In this document: positions 34,003 to 43,018 of the stretch, one piece after another | How the letters are laid out: every line of letters starts with the position of its first letter | Numbering within the stretch: the first letter of the stretch is position 1 | Origin: ZAX-1 sp046533095 | Lineage (GTDB): Bacteria; Bacillota; Clostridia; Lachnospirales; Lachnospiraceae | DNA length: 64,000 nt | Assembly (NCBI GenBank): GCA_046533095.1 | Contig: JAJQRA010000023.1 | Coordinates: 289,378-353,377, forward strand | Reading direction: 5' to 3' | Position numbers and translations under genes: made by a program | Notes under the pieces: generated by a model | The model's input: the letters and a program-made list of their open reading frames with translations, nothing else | Databases searched by the model: none | Told to the model about the DNA's origin: nothing

Positions 34003-34431
34003 ATGAAAAGCAATGGTTTACTCAAAGTATCAAGTATTCTACTCATCATCGGAGGTGCGCTCGCCATTATTGTCGGCATCATCGCGCTGATCGGCATCGG
34101 AGCGCTCGCAGTCTTTGCATCAGAAATGGGGGGAACCGGTGCATTGACGTTCGCGGCAGTTCTTAGTCTGCTGGGCGCGATATTCGAGCTCGTCGCGGGT
34201 ATCTCCGGCGTTAAAAACGCCGCGAAACCGGAAAAGGCTCAAAACTGCATCGTATTCGGTATTATTGTCGCGGTGCTGTGTGTTGCCGGTAATATTCTGT
34301 ATTCAGTCTCGTATGCGAGTCTAACAGAAACAGCGTTCTCGCCCAATTTCGTCGGACTGGTTACCGGCTTGGTTCTGCCCGTACTATACTTAATTGGCGC
34401 GTTTCAGAGCAAAAAGTCTATCCATGCCTAA
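34003..34431 (+). CDS. Small four-helix membrane protein of unknown function
   Basis: A 142-residue membrane protein from the ATG at 34003, preceded by an ideal AGGAGG. There are four hydrophobic segments: about 8-38 (SSILLIIGGALAIIVGIIAL), 52-70, 84-105 and 120-136, rich in Gly, Ala and Ile, with a short basic N- and C-terminus. It resembles DUF4064-type small membrane proteins. The region has higher GC than the neighbouring operons. A terminator follows directly. Confidence 0.65.
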   Translation: MKSNGLLKVSSILLIIGGALAIIVGIIALIGIGALAVFASEMGGTGALTFAAVLSLLGAIFELVAGISGVKNAAKPEKAQNCIVFGIIVAVLCVAGNILYSVSYASLTETAFSPNFVGLVTGLVLPVLYLIGAFQSKKSIHA

Positions 34432-34437
34432 AACGGC

Positions 34438-34482
34438 ATTTAAGCCTACTTTGCGCAAAGGTTGCGCGAAGTAGGCTTATTA
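34438..34482. terminator. Terminator after the membrane protein gene
   Basis: The arms AAGCCTACTT-GCGCAA and TTGCGC-AAGTAGGCTT pair over about 17 bp with a 3-base loop, and TTATTAT follows. The rest of the gap to 34686 holds no gene; 34600 region has a CCCTCTTGAGAAGGGGG inverted repeat like the end of a lost element. Confidence 0.88.
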
Positions 34483-34685
34483 TAATGTTATTTGTTAAAT
34501 CTCATTTATTCACAAATTTTACCATTTTTATGCGGTTTACAGGTATCATTTTAGAGATAAAACGGACTTTTTCAGTGCCCTCTTGAGAAGGGGGTATTTT
34601 TCATCTCTATCGTGTCATACCGTTATCTACCATCATAACTTTATCATCCATTTTTGAAATTATAAAAAACAATATATCCTTTCAT

Positions 34686-35996
34686 CTATTCCGCCGCATA
34701 CTGCTTGTCATCCAGAAAATAAATCAATGCTGCGCCTACAACAGCTAAAACAACAAACAGGATATATGCTGCACTGTAGGAACCGGTGAAGCTTAGGGAT
34801 ATTGCCAACACAACAAAAGACAACATGCGGATAATCGAAATGGCCGGGTTGATAGCAGAATATACTTTGGCAAAATTACGATGCCCGAACGTAGTGCTTA
34901 CTAAGGATACCGGCCAGTTTGCATTCCCACCAATTGACACGCCAATCATAAAAATGGATACATAGAGGGTTCCTATATATGGAAGCAAGTTTAACAGGAC
35001 AGCAACAGCATACCATATGCCATAGATGGCAGTGGCCACACGCGTGCTCAGCTTTTGGTCAACAACACCCCACAAATAGCTGCCAACAACACCAACCAAT
35101 GCACATACCGTCATCGTTCCGATTGCCTTATCCAACGTGAAATCAAAACTCATCATCAGACGAGGCACTAATTGGCTCATAACTCCAACCGTAATCAACA
35201 TGTACAGCCCTAATCCAAGGCTAATCATCCAAAATTGTTTTGTCCGAATTAATTTTTGATAAGTCCATGAACTTACATATGCATCGCTTTCTGCCCGATA
35301 TGCATCCATCTGCTCTTTACTCATAGGAACATTATCGGGAGTTGCACCCGCCTGTTCTGGCTTGTCCGGTGTAAACCATGCCCAAATAGCAGAAACGATC
35401 ATGGCAACTCCAATAACAGTAATACTCATTTTGATGCCGCCTAATGATCTTGCCAATGCTGTAATGATAATGACAATCGTTGCAGAGGAAAGATTATTTC
35501 CCATCGTAGCCCAACCAAGGGCAAGACCCTTCTTTTTTGGAAACCACGAAGCTAAATATGCACCACCTGCAATCCACGCATAAACATTGGAAAACAGCGA
35601 AACTAGGCATAGCGCAACTGCATACTGCCCGATAGAAGTAACATTGCCATACCAAATATAGGAAATGCCTCCTAAAATCAACGATAAAACCGCCACCCAT
35701 CGTGCACCTATACGGTCACATATATAGCCGAATGCAAACATTCCGACAATACTGACAAGGCCGCTTAGCGTAGAAAAGCCAAGCAAAGTTGCCGTATCCC
35801 ATCCATGAAGTTCACTCAGCCCTTGTACCGTTGCATTCAACCCATCCACCGATGTTCCTGTACTAAAATATAACATTAATGCAGTTAAAGCAATCGTCGT
35901 CCATCCTTTTCGCCCAAAATTACTTGATGCGCTTTTGCTGACATCTTCAATGGCTGCGCTGCTATTTGAACTTGTCGATCTTTCTGAATTTGCCAT
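34686..35996 (-). CDS. MFS transporter
   Basis: A 436-residue major facilitator with 12 hydrophobic segments. I start it at the ATG at 35996, nine bases after AAGGAGGA. The N-terminus is a Ser/Asn-rich cytoplasmic tail; GYICDRIGARWVAVL is the loop 2-3 signature and VDQKLSTRV the equivalent in the second half. It ends the transcript crotonase 1-buk2-SDR2-MFS, with 15 bp between SDR2 and this gene. It probably imports the substrate of the second pathway or exports its product. Confidence 0.85.
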   Translation of the reverse strand: MANSERSTSSNSSAAIEDVSKSASSNFGRKGWTTIALTALMLYFSTGTSVDGLNATVQGLSELHGWDTATLLGFSTLSGLVSIVGMFAFGYICDRIGARWVAVLSLILGGISYIWYGNVTSIGQYAVALCLVSLFSNVYAWIAGGAYLASWFPKKKGLALGWATMGNNLSSATIVIIITALARSLGGIKMSITVIGVAMIVSAIWAWFTPDKPEQAGATPDNVPMSKEQMDAYRAESDAYVSSWTYQKLIRTKQFWMISLGLGLYMLITVGVMSQLVPRLMMSFDFTLDKAIGTMTVCALVGVVGSYLWGVVDQKLSTRVATAIYGIWYAVAVLLNLLPYIGTLYVSIFMIGVSIGGNANWPVSLVSTTFGHRNFAKVYSAINPAISIIRMLSFVVLAISLSFTGSYSAAYILFVVLAVVGAALIYFLDDKQYAAE

Positions 35997-36019
35997 TCTT
36001 ACCATTCCTCCTTCCCCTT

Positions 36020-36778
36020 TTATAAGGTAATACCGTTGTCTACGATAACGACTTGTCCTGTGACAGCCTTTGAATCTTCAGATGCGAAAAATAAAATCGT
36101 ATTGGCTTGATCGTCAGCCGTTGCTTGCGGCAGTGCCATATTCATATGCTGCGCACATTGGTCAGCAAATTTCATGTTAAATGTTGCCATTTGCTCCGGT
36201 GTATTAAGTTCTGTAGGTGTAGGTCCAGGGCAAACAGCATTACACCGGATTCCCTTGCCTGCATACTGGATTGCAATATTTTTTGTCATGCCAAGCAAAG
36301 CGCTTTTCGCAGCTGAATAAGAAATCCCCGCCGAACCAAATACTCCACCAATAGATGAAACATTGACAATTGATCCATATCCTGCCGGTACCATATGTTT
36401 AAGAGCCTCTTTTGACAAATAAAAAACAGATGTCTGATCCATTAAAATCACTTCATTCCACCACTGCGTACTACATTCGTTAATTGGCAGATGCTTATCT
36501 GCGATGCCGGCATTGTTGACTAAGATGTCAATCTTGCCAAAACTAGCCACTGTTTCTTCCATAATTTTCTTGCAGTCATCTTCTTTTCTTACATCTGCCA
36601 CGATAGCCTTTGCCACTCCTCCTGCTGCACGAATTTGCTCTGCATTCGCCTCTAATTTATCTTTTCTCCTAGCGGCAAGGACAACCTTTGCCCCCTCCTG
36701 TGCAAATATCTTTGCCGTTGCCTCACCAATACCGGAACTAGCACCTGTAACAACAGCAACTTTTCCTTCCAATCTCAT
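36020..36778 (-). CDS. SDR oxidoreductase of the second catabolic locus
   Basis: A 252-residue classical SDR from the ATG at 36778 (GAAAGGGG upstream). It has TGASSGIG at residues 12-19, NNAG near 90, Ser in VNVSSIGG and YSAAK as the catalytic set, and VTGQVVIVDNGITL at the end, as in FabG-like dehydrogenases. It differs clearly from the SDR of the first operon. With the crotonase next to it, it may form or reduce the cyclic ketone or an oxo-acid. The exact substrate is unknown. Confidence 0.85.
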   Translation of the reverse strand: MRLEGKVAVVTGASSGIGEATAKIFAQEGAKVVLAARRKDKLEANAEQIRAAGGVAKAIVADVRKEDDCKKIMEETVASFGKIDILVNNAGIADKHLPINECSTQWWNEVILMDQTSVFYLSKEALKHMVPAGYGSIVNVSSIGGVFGSAGISYSAAKSALLGMTKNIAIQYAGKGIRCNAVCPGPTPTELNTPEQMATFNMKFADQCAQHMNMALPQATADDQANTILFFASEDSKAVTGQVVIVDNGITL

Positions 36779-36864
36779 ATTATACCCCTTTCTATACATC
36801 TCTTTTTCTATTTTCAAACTGGCTGTATATCCATGTTACATTGTCGATTTGTTCATTCGTTCTA

Positions 36865-37989
36865 TTATGCAAGGGCATTGGGGTGTGCAATTATTTCTTC
36901 GATTGAGCTGTATCCTTCGGGATAAACATTGTAAGGATGTGTTTCTTCTTCTTTGTTTAGTACACGAAGTGCTCCCGCAGCCAAAGCTTCCATTTCCTTT
37001 TCTCCTGGAATAATGCTTACCGGTGCAATAAAGGAAACTTTTTCCTTGATCCAGTTTGTGATTTTTTCACTGTAGGCAATACCTCCGGTAATAATAATTT
37101 GATCCACCTTGCCATCTCTAACAACTGACAATTCGCCAATACTTTTTGCAACGCCATAGGCCATTGCTTTTAAAATAAGTTCTGCTTTTTCGTCACCGTC
37201 ATCGATCATCTTTTCAATAGCCCTTACATCATGTGTGCCAAAATATGCGACCAATCCAGATTTTCCACATAGGTACATCTTCATTTCCTGTAAGGTCAAT
37301 TTACTGTTATAGCATAAATCAACCAAATACCGTGTTGGAATTGCACCTGCTCGTTGAGGTGACATAGGGCCTTCATCATCATAAACCCAATCTACCACAC
37401 GTCCATGGTCATGAAATCCTAACGAAATGCCACCGCCAAGCTGCACAATGATTAAATTTAAATCCTTATAGTTTTTACCAACTGATTCTGCGTAGGTATT
37501 CCCTGCCATTTTGGTATTTAATAAATGAACAATCGTTCTGTTTTGTATTTCAGGAATACCAGTAATTTTTGCAATTTCATCACCGGAATTTACACATGTC
37601 GGGTCATATATAATAACAGGAACGTCTCGTCCCTCTACTAACTGTTTCGCAATCAAGCATGACAGTGTAGACGCATGTTGTGCCTCGGGCGCATAAGTCA
37701 CACTTGCAACCATTAATTCATTCACTTCATATGCTCCATCTTGCAAAACGGCCGGTATCGTACCTGCTCTAGCAACAATCATATCAAACTGTGCCGGATT
37801 TAATTTGTTATCCTTTAAAAATGCCTTCACTTGATCTGTCCGATAGTCTAACTGGTCAAGTACTTTGGGCATTTTCTCTAACTGATCCGTGCTGATTTCA
37901 AGAGAAATCTTGCTAACCATCGTTGTATCTTCAAAATATGCAACTTTGGTAGATGTTGAACCGCAATTAATTGCAAAAATCTTCTTCAT
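36865..37989 (-). CDS. buk: Butyrate kinase-type acyl kinase 2
   Basis: A 374-residue acyl kinase homologous to the one at 10518-11594. IFAINCGSTSTKVAYFEDT is the N-terminal phosphate motif; IVQLGGGISLGFHDHGRVV, DDEGPMSPQRAGAIP and IITGGIAYSEKI follow. Its Ptb partner is not adjacent but 5 kb away (43019-43915) within the same locus, an unusual split. AAGAGGTGCAAAT precedes the start. Confidence 0.88.
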   Translation of the reverse strand: MKKIFAINCGSTSTKVAYFEDTTMVSKISLEISTDQLEKMPKVLDQLDYRTDQVKAFLKDNKLNPAQFDMIVARAGTIPAVLQDGAYEVNELMVASVTYAPEAQHASTLSCLIAKQLVEGRDVPVIIYDPTCVNSGDEIAKITGIPEIQNRTIVHLLNTKMAGNTYAESVGKNYKDLNLIIVQLGGGISLGFHDHGRVVDWVYDDEGPMSPQRAGAIPTRYLVDLCYNSKLTLQEMKMYLCGKSGLVAYFGTHDVRAIEKMIDDGDEKAELILKAMAYGVAKSIGELSVVRDGKVDQIIITGGIAYSEKITNWIKEKVSFIAPVSIIPGEKEMEALAAGALRVLNKEEETHPYNVYPEGYSSIEEIIAHPNALA

Positions 37990-38113
37990 ATTTGCACCTC
38001 TTTATATTTAGGAACTGTACATTATTGACTCATTTAAATAGTGTCTTTTACACCATCTATTTTGTTGACTTACTCTATATTTTATTTTGCACGTAACTAG
38101 CAACGATATCTAA

Positions 38114-39007
38114 TTAGCGGATTTTGCCTTGTAGTGGTGGGTCAATTTTTCCTTCTAAACCTAAGTACTGAATCATGGACAGCAATTCTGAATGCATCTC
38201 GTTTGCACAGAACATACCGAATAATTCTGTTCCAAATGCCATATCCAAATCATCTGCAATTCTCTTTTTCCAATTTCTGCGGACAAGCTGTGTTGTAAGC
38301 CTTCTTGCAACCCTGTTTTGTGCCATTAAAAGATCTGCAATTTCATAGGCACGATCCATCAGCTTTTCTCTTGGAACAATTTCAGATACCATGTTTAGGC
38401 GAACCAAATCCTTGGCCGAAATCTTATTGCCGGTCATCAAATACCAAGTTGCAAGGCGAGGTGGCAACAGTTCAAAGAAGCAGCTATGTATTCCATCGCC
38501 AGGCACATTGTTTGTTCCAGGCAGCATGTGGGGATCTAGTACGGTAATGTCGTCGGCGGCAATTGCTAAATCGCACATAAGCGCCAATTCTGTATGTCCG
38601 CCGGAACCACTTAATACACCAAGTGTAGGCACTTCCACATCTTGAATCATTGCGATAATCATACGACGGCCATCGACAAACATATGGTTGTATCTGGTTT
38701 CTCCTGCATTGTCGCCCTCCGGTGCCCAGCTTGCAGCTTCAAAATCAGTAATCCAGATATTGCCAGTTCCGGTAAAGATAATCATTTCTGTTTCACGGTC
38801 TGTTCCTAACAGTCTCCACAGCTTGCCGATCGCATCATGCAATTCCATTGACCAGATTAATGGACCGCCCTTACAGTGCATCCGTACCGTTACAACACCG
38901 TCATCTCTACGGTCAATGATAAACTGCTCTTTAAACATTTCCTTGATTTCCTCAAAAGTTGGCCATTTTACATAATTTGTGTTTGTTTCTCTCGTTTGCG
39001 ACATCAT
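38114..39007 (-). CDS. 6-oxocamphor-hydrolase-type crotonase, copy 1 (cyclic beta-diketone hydrolase)
   Basis: A 297-residue crotonase-fold protein. The catalytic pattern of 6-oxocamphor hydrolase is preserved in order and spacing: Trp52 and His57 (WSMELHD), His138 (GSGGHTE), His160 (DPHMLPG) and Asp171 (VPGDGIH), matching its Trp40, His45, His122, His145 and Asp154. That enzyme cleaves a C-C bond of a cyclic 1,3-diketone by retro-Claisen hydrolysis without CoA. Classical enoyl-CoA hydratase glutamates are absent. A nearly identical copy is at 44972-45862. The ring substrate is not known; cyclohexane-1,3-dione-like compounds from resorcinol-type phenols are candidates. TGGAGG lies before the start. 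Confidence 0.82.
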   Translation of the reverse strand: MMSQTRETNTNYVKWPTFEEIKEMFKEQFIIDRRDDGVVTVRMHCKGGPLIWSMELHDAIGKLWRLLGTDRETEMIIFTGTGNIWITDFEAASWAPEGDNAGETRYNHMFVDGRRMIIAMIQDVEVPTLGVLSGSGGHTELALMCDLAIAADDITVLDPHMLPGTNNVPGDGIHSCFFELLPPRLATWYLMTGNKISAKDLVRLNMVSEIVPREKLMDRAYEIADLLMAQNRVARRLTTQLVRRNWKKRIADDLDMAFGTELFGMFCANEMHSELLSMIQYLGLEGKIDPPLQGKIR

Positions 39008-39115
39008 ACATTTCCTCCATTTTTTAATTATTATGATTGATAGTTTGGTGCACGATTCAGATGTATCTTCTGAATCGTTTCGTTTTGGTTACTTTTGTGT
39101 ATTCTTTATATTTGT

Positions 39116-39162
39116 ATTTTACTTGAGGAGTTGTGGATTGTAAAATGCATAATCTGCATTGG
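39116..39162 (-). promoter_or_regulatory. Promoter/operator of crotonase copy 1
   Basis: Minus strand: TTTACA (39139-39144), 17 bp, TAAAAT (39116-39121). An ATGCA-N5-TGCAT inverted repeat lies directly upstream and touches the -35 box. A 34-bp block covering operator and -35 box is almost identical before crotonase copy 2 (45950-45986). Confidence 0.8.
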
Positions 39163-39270
39163 CTTTTTTAATTTTTTATAGTATATATGCCCAAACATCA
39201 TTGGCTCATACTGCGGCGGTTGCATCAGCAACAATTTCCCGCTACGCCACAGTGTAATCCTCCCGGAGGG

Positions 39271-39343
39271 TTTTTTGTATGATAGGGGACACTTTCCTAT
39301 CATACAAAAAAGACTAAGTTGTTGGATTCCAACTAACTTAGTC
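39271..39343. terminator. Two consecutive hairpins after the OFA carrier gene
   Basis: The first (39271-39311) has a 16-bp perfect stem TTTTTTGTATGATAGG with a 9-base loop. The second (39312-39343) pairs GACTAAGTT and TTGGA with their complements. They separate the thiolase-OFA transcript from crotonase copy 1. A 65-codon ORF at 39106-39303 across them is not convincing. Confidence 0.8.
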
Positions 39344-39390
39344 TAGTCTTTACATTTTTACTTATTCATGAAAAAAGGAACTGTTACCGT

Positions 39391-40629
39391 CTACGAATCT
39401 GCGTCCAATGAAGCATTGTCAACAATTACATGTGCCTTTTTAAGTTTTAAGGATAGTACCAACAAGAATCCACCCACGCTCATTCCTGCTACTGTTAAAA
39501 ATGCATTGTTGTAGCCGCCGCTTGCAGTTTTAATGATACTGGCCAGCTGTGGGCCAATCACACCTGCCAAGCCATAGGATATATAGAAGAATGTATAATT
39601 AACGGCAAGGTTCTTTAATCCAAAATTGTCGGCACATACCGGTGAAATCATTGCTGTAAATCCACCATAGCTAGAACTAATTGCCAAAAGTGCCACCATA
39701 AATACTACCCCGCCGGACTGTGTAAGCAAGAGCATAGCACATCCAATCACAGCAAACAGTATCATCATCATATTGTATCTTCCAATACGGTCAGAAACTG
39801 CCCCATATATAAGACGCCCTGCAGCATTAAAAATAGATATCAATCCAACTAAAAGTGCTGCCGTTTCTGGTGTAAAGCTTAAAACTTCTTGCATAATATT
39901 TGAAGCATGCCCTGTAATCATTAATCCGGAAGTAGCCCCCAAAGTTAAGGATATCACTAATATATAGAACTTTGGCGTTTTAAGCATCTCTTTCCACACA
40001 AAATCTACTGTAGGTGCTGTACTCGATTTTTCCTTTTTCTCTTTTTGAGGCTTTGGATGAAAGCCTGCAGGTGGTTCTTTAATAAGAAAAGACACCGGAA
40101 ACATTACAACTACAAATAATACGGCTAAAAAGGAGAATACCTCCAACACACTAAACTGTCTCATCAGCAATGTTGCCAGCGGTGCCCAAACTACAGCACC
40201 AGAACCGTAAGCACATGCTAGTATGCCAGCTGCCATACCGGTTTTTTCCGGAAACAAACTTGTAGAATAGGCCACTAAGGTAGGGTAGAGCATACCCATG
40301 CCGGCACCAACAACCAACCCATATATCACATATAAGTATCCGATGGAGCTCGTAAACCTCGTTGCTAAAAGTCCAAGTGCATACACAATAATGCCAATCC
40401 GCAAATAGTTTGCAACACCAATTTTCTTTTGGAATTTCCCAAGAAAAACCGGCGATATCGTTGAGATCAACACCTGAATGGTAAAAGTAAGGGATATGGC
40501 ACTAAGTTGCCATTCAAAATTTTTCATTAGCGGTGTTTGAAAAACACTCCATGCATATCCAATTCCGGTACATAGGCCAAGCAGCATGGCTGCCAACAGG
40601 CACTTTATTCTTTTTTTCTCAAAATTCAT
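39391..40629 (-). CDS. MFS transporter, OFA family, paralogue 2
   Basis: A carrier of 412 residues (start taken at 40629) with 12 hydrophobic segments. LLGLCTGIGYAWSVFQTPLM followed by WQLSAISLTFTIQ is the OFA N-terminal signature, and DRIGRYNMM lies in loop 8-9. It follows the thiolase gene after about 110 bp and is closed by the double hairpin. It likely carries a carboxylate of the second pathway. Confidence 0.85.
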   Translation of the reverse strand: MNFEKKRIKCLLAAMLLGLCTGIGYAWSVFQTPLMKNFEWQLSAISLTFTIQVLISTISPVFLGKFQKKIGVANYLRIGIIVYALGLLATRFTSSIGYLYVIYGLVVGAGMGMLYPTLVAYSTSLFPEKTGMAAGILACAYGSGAVVWAPLATLLMRQFSVLEVFSFLAVLFVVVMFPVSFLIKEPPAGFHPKPQKEKKEKSSTAPTVDFVWKEMLKTPKFYILVISLTLGATSGLMITGHASNIMQEVLSFTPETAALLVGLISIFNAAGRLIYGAVSDRIGRYNMMMILFAVIGCAMLLLTQSGGVVFMVALLAISSSYGGFTAMISPVCADNFGLKNLAVNYTFFYISYGLAGVIGPQLASIIKTASGGYNNAFLTVAGMSVGGFLLVLSLKLKKAHVIVDNASLDADS

Positions 40630-40637
40630 ACTCTGCC

Positions 40638-40746
40638 TCTTTTCTTTCATAAGTCAAAATGCTATATTATAACTTTTTTCTGTGCCGTAGACAACATTAA
40701 TTTAATACGGTCTTTTCTTTCATAAACCAAAATGCTATATTATAAC
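40638..40746. repeat. 36-bp direct repeat between thiolase and carrier genes
   Basis: TCTTTTCTTTCATAA..CAAAATGCTATATTATAAC occurs at 40638-40673 and 40711-40746 with two or three mismatches. One copy covers the end of the thiolase gene and the other the start of the carrier gene, so it looks like a small duplication made when the gene order formed. Confidence 0.8.
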
Positions 40747-41897
40747 CCTGCCATTTCTATGATACAAGCAGCACCCATGCCTCCTCCGATACACATGGTG
40801 ATAAGACCATATTTTCCACCTGTTTTCGTCAAATAGTTTATCGATTTTGCCAGCAATATCCCCCCTGTTGCACCTAGCGGATGCCCAAGTGCCAATGCAC
40901 CGCCCCGAGGATTTACTTTCTTTTTGTCAAAATCCAGTTGCTCTATCGAAACGATAGCTTGCGATGCAAACGCTTCATTTAGTTCAATGACATCCATGTC
41001 TGCCACTGTAAGTCCACTTTTTTTGAACACTTTATTTACAGCATAGATTGGTCCTAGTCCCATAAGTGCAGGGTCTAAACCGTCAACTGCAAATGACACA
41101 AAATTGGCAATTGGTTTTATACCCAACTGTTTTGCTTTATCCTCAGACATCAATATCGCAAAAGATGCACCATCACTTTTTTGCGAAGAGGTCGCCGCCG
41201 TCACTAGCCCATCTTCTTTAAAGCATGGTTTAAGCTTGCTAAGCGACTCTAAGTTAGTCCCTTTCCGATAGCATTCATCTTGCTTAAACACAACTGGATT
41301 TCCTTCCTTATCGTAGCCCGTTACAGGAATAATTTCTTCGGCAAAAAGATTGTTTTCCACAGCGTCTACCGCTTTTGCATGACTCTCCACCGCCATTTGC
41401 TCCATCTGCACCCTACTGATACCATATTTCTTGGCCACATTTTCAGCCGTAATTCCCATTGGCACATAGCATTGCGTATTATTTAAAAGCCATTGATCCA
41501 AATATTGCTCTTGTTCGGATAGCACTGGGCATGTCATGGATTCTACTCCTCCTGCAACCACTATATCCTGCAACCCACTCATAACCATAGCTGCTCCACT
41601 CGCTATCGACTGGATGCCAGAAGCACAAAACCGATTCACTGTCTGTCCCGGTACTTTATCTGGAAGGCCTGCCCGAAGTACGATATTTCTAGCCGGATTT
41701 AGACCCATTTTCCCTTCCGGTATCGCACAGCCAACAATCAAATCATCAATTTCATTTAAATCAAGCTGCGGTACTTTTTCGGTAACTCCTTTTAGTACTT
41801 CTGCCCCGAAATCCACTGGATTTGCTGTAGCTAATGTACCTTTATTCGCTTTCCCTATCGCGGATCGCCCATAGGATACGATGACACATTTCTTCAT
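40740..41897 (-). CDS. Acetyl-CoA acetyltransferase (thiolase)
   Basis: A 385-residue thiolase with the acyl-accepting Cys91 in NRFCASG, the His in GHPLGATG and the second Cys in CIGGGMG, all intact. NEAFASQ is the third family block. It cleaves acetoacetyl-CoA (or a longer 3-oxoacyl-CoA) with CoA. It can process acetoacetyl-CoA released by the BKACE enzymes of both loci. AAGGAGAA precedes the ATG. It is divergent from LysR 3, so that regulator may control it. Confidence 0.92.
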   Translation of the reverse strand: MKKCVIVSYGRSAIGKANKGTLATANPVDFGAEVLKGVTEKVPQLDLNEIDDLIVGCAIPEGKMGLNPARNIVLRAGLPDKVPGQTVNRFCASGIQSIASGAAMVMSGLQDIVVAGGVESMTCPVLSEQEQYLDQWLLNNTQCYVPMGITAENVAKKYGISRVQMEQMAVESHAKAVDAVENNLFAEEIIPVTGYDKEGNPVVFKQDECYRKGTNLESLSKLKPCFKEDGLVTAATSSQKSDGASFAILMSEDKAKQLGIKPIANFVSFAVDGLDPALMGLGPIYAVNKVFKKSGLTVADMDVIELNEAFASQAIVSIEQLDFDKKKVNPRGGALALGHPLGATGGILLAKSINYLTKTGGKYGLITMCIGGGMGAACIIEMAGL

Positions 41898-41955
41898 GAT
41901 CAGTTCTCCTTTTTCATTGATATCTTTTCTATATAATTAAAGTTTATTTTTCTAT

Positions 41956-41994
41956 TTGACGAGATTCATTTTTTATGATAATCTACTAGTAGAT
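41956..41994 (+). promoter_or_regulatory. LysR 3 promoter and 14-bp perfect palindrome
   Basis: TTGACG (41956-41961) with a TATGATAAT region about 15 bp later forms a likely promoter. ATCTACTAGTAGAT (41981-41994) is a perfect palindrome, with a related half-site ATCTACT at 42024-42030. It lies between the divergent thiolase and LysR 3 genes and may serve as an autoregulatory site. Confidence 0.55.
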
Positions 41995-42060
41995 ATTAAG
42001 CAAGACACAACTCATCAGTTACTATCTACTAATATAGCGGACACTAAGGGAGGGGTTTTT

Positions 42061-42948
42061 GTGAATATTGAAACATTACAGTATTTCCGTTACATCGCAA
42101 AGTATAAAAATATCACCAATGCTGCCAAGCAGCTTTTTGTCAGTCAATCTACACTTAGCCGCCATATTATGGCCTTAGAAAATGAACTTGGCGTTAAACT
42201 GTTTGAACGAAACAACAAACAAATGGAATTGACGCAAGCTGGACAAGCATTTTACAAAGACAGTACTTCCTTTGTCAATCATATGGAAACTGTTATTAAG
42301 AATGTCCAATCAGCAGATAAAGGCCATTCCGGAATATTACGGGTTACGATACCTAGTCCGCTATCTTATATCCTGTCAAAGCCTTTGCTTATCATGCAGG
42401 AGCAGCACCCCGATGTCAAACTGGTATTGGAAGCATACATGTTTGATGAAATCCCTCATGCAATCCAATACGATCTCTATAACATTGGTTTAACTTATGA
42501 TTTTATGGCACAGGAGCATGAAAATTTAGAAAGCATATTTATAGCAGACGAAACTTTTTCCCTCGTTGTCCCTTCAAAGTATTGTACTGGCCAATCAAAG
42601 CAAACCGTTTCTACCATTGTTGCTTCGCTTCCACTGACACTGCCTTCACACATTGAGCCTCCTTTTTTAAAAAAATTCATATCCGCATTACAGGACTATG
42701 CTGACACGAAAATCATCAATACCCTCTATGTCAATACAACAGAATCCGTTATGGTAAATATCTCGTTGGGTTTATGCTATAGTATTCTCCCTTCCTCTTG
42801 GATAAAAGCCTTATATCCCCATACAGATATCACCTTTATGGATCTACCAAACCTTTCAACTACATGTAAGATTGTCTTACTTTACAAAAAAGCAAATGCT
42901 ACAGAACTAACCAATAACTTTATCAATCTTATAAAGGGTACTTCGTAA
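42061..42948 (+). CDS. LysR-family transcriptional regulator 3
   Basis: A 295-residue LysR regulator. The frame is open from 41956, but GTG at 42061 follows AAGGGAGGGG and gives the standard N-terminus MNIETLQYFRYIAKYKNITN with the helix-turn-helix FVSQSTLSRHIMALENELGV. The effector domain follows. It is the only plus-strand gene of the second catabolic locus and is divergent from the thiolase gene. It is the likely local regulator, with targets that may include the two crotonase promoters. Effector unknown. Confidence 0.92.
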   Translation: MNIETLQYFRYIAKYKNITNAAKQLFVSQSTLSRHIMALENELGVKLFERNNKQMELTQAGQAFYKDSTSFVNHMETVIKNVQSADKGHSGILRVTIPSPLSYILSKPLLIMQEQHPDVKLVLEAYMFDEIPHAIQYDLYNIGLTYDFMAQEHENLESIFIADETFSLVVPSKYCTGQSKQTVSTIVASLPLTLPSHIEPPFLKKFISALQDYADTKIINTLYVNTTESVMVNISLGLCYSILPSSWIKALYPHTDITFMDLPNLSTTCKIVLLYKKANATELTNNFINLIKGTS

Positions 42949-43018
42949 TATAACCAATTTATGCCTTGATACAACTAATTTGTGCCTTTCGTAAATTGAT
43001 TATTGTGGATATGTAATT

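Noticed and set aside
38114..39007. Crotonase genes as ordinary enoyl-CoA hydratases
   Set aside because: The two catalytic glutamates of hydratases are not at their places, while the Trp/His/His/His/Asp set of 6-oxocamphor hydrolase is.
39106..39303. 65-codon ORF on the minus strand before crotonase copy 1
   Set aside because: It runs across a perfect terminator hairpin and the crotonase promoter, has no ribosome-binding site and no recognisable protein features.
42948..43018. ATATAACCAATTT near the LysR 3 end as another operator
   Set aside because: It lies between two convergent gene ends with no promoter to control, and only part of the palindrome matches.
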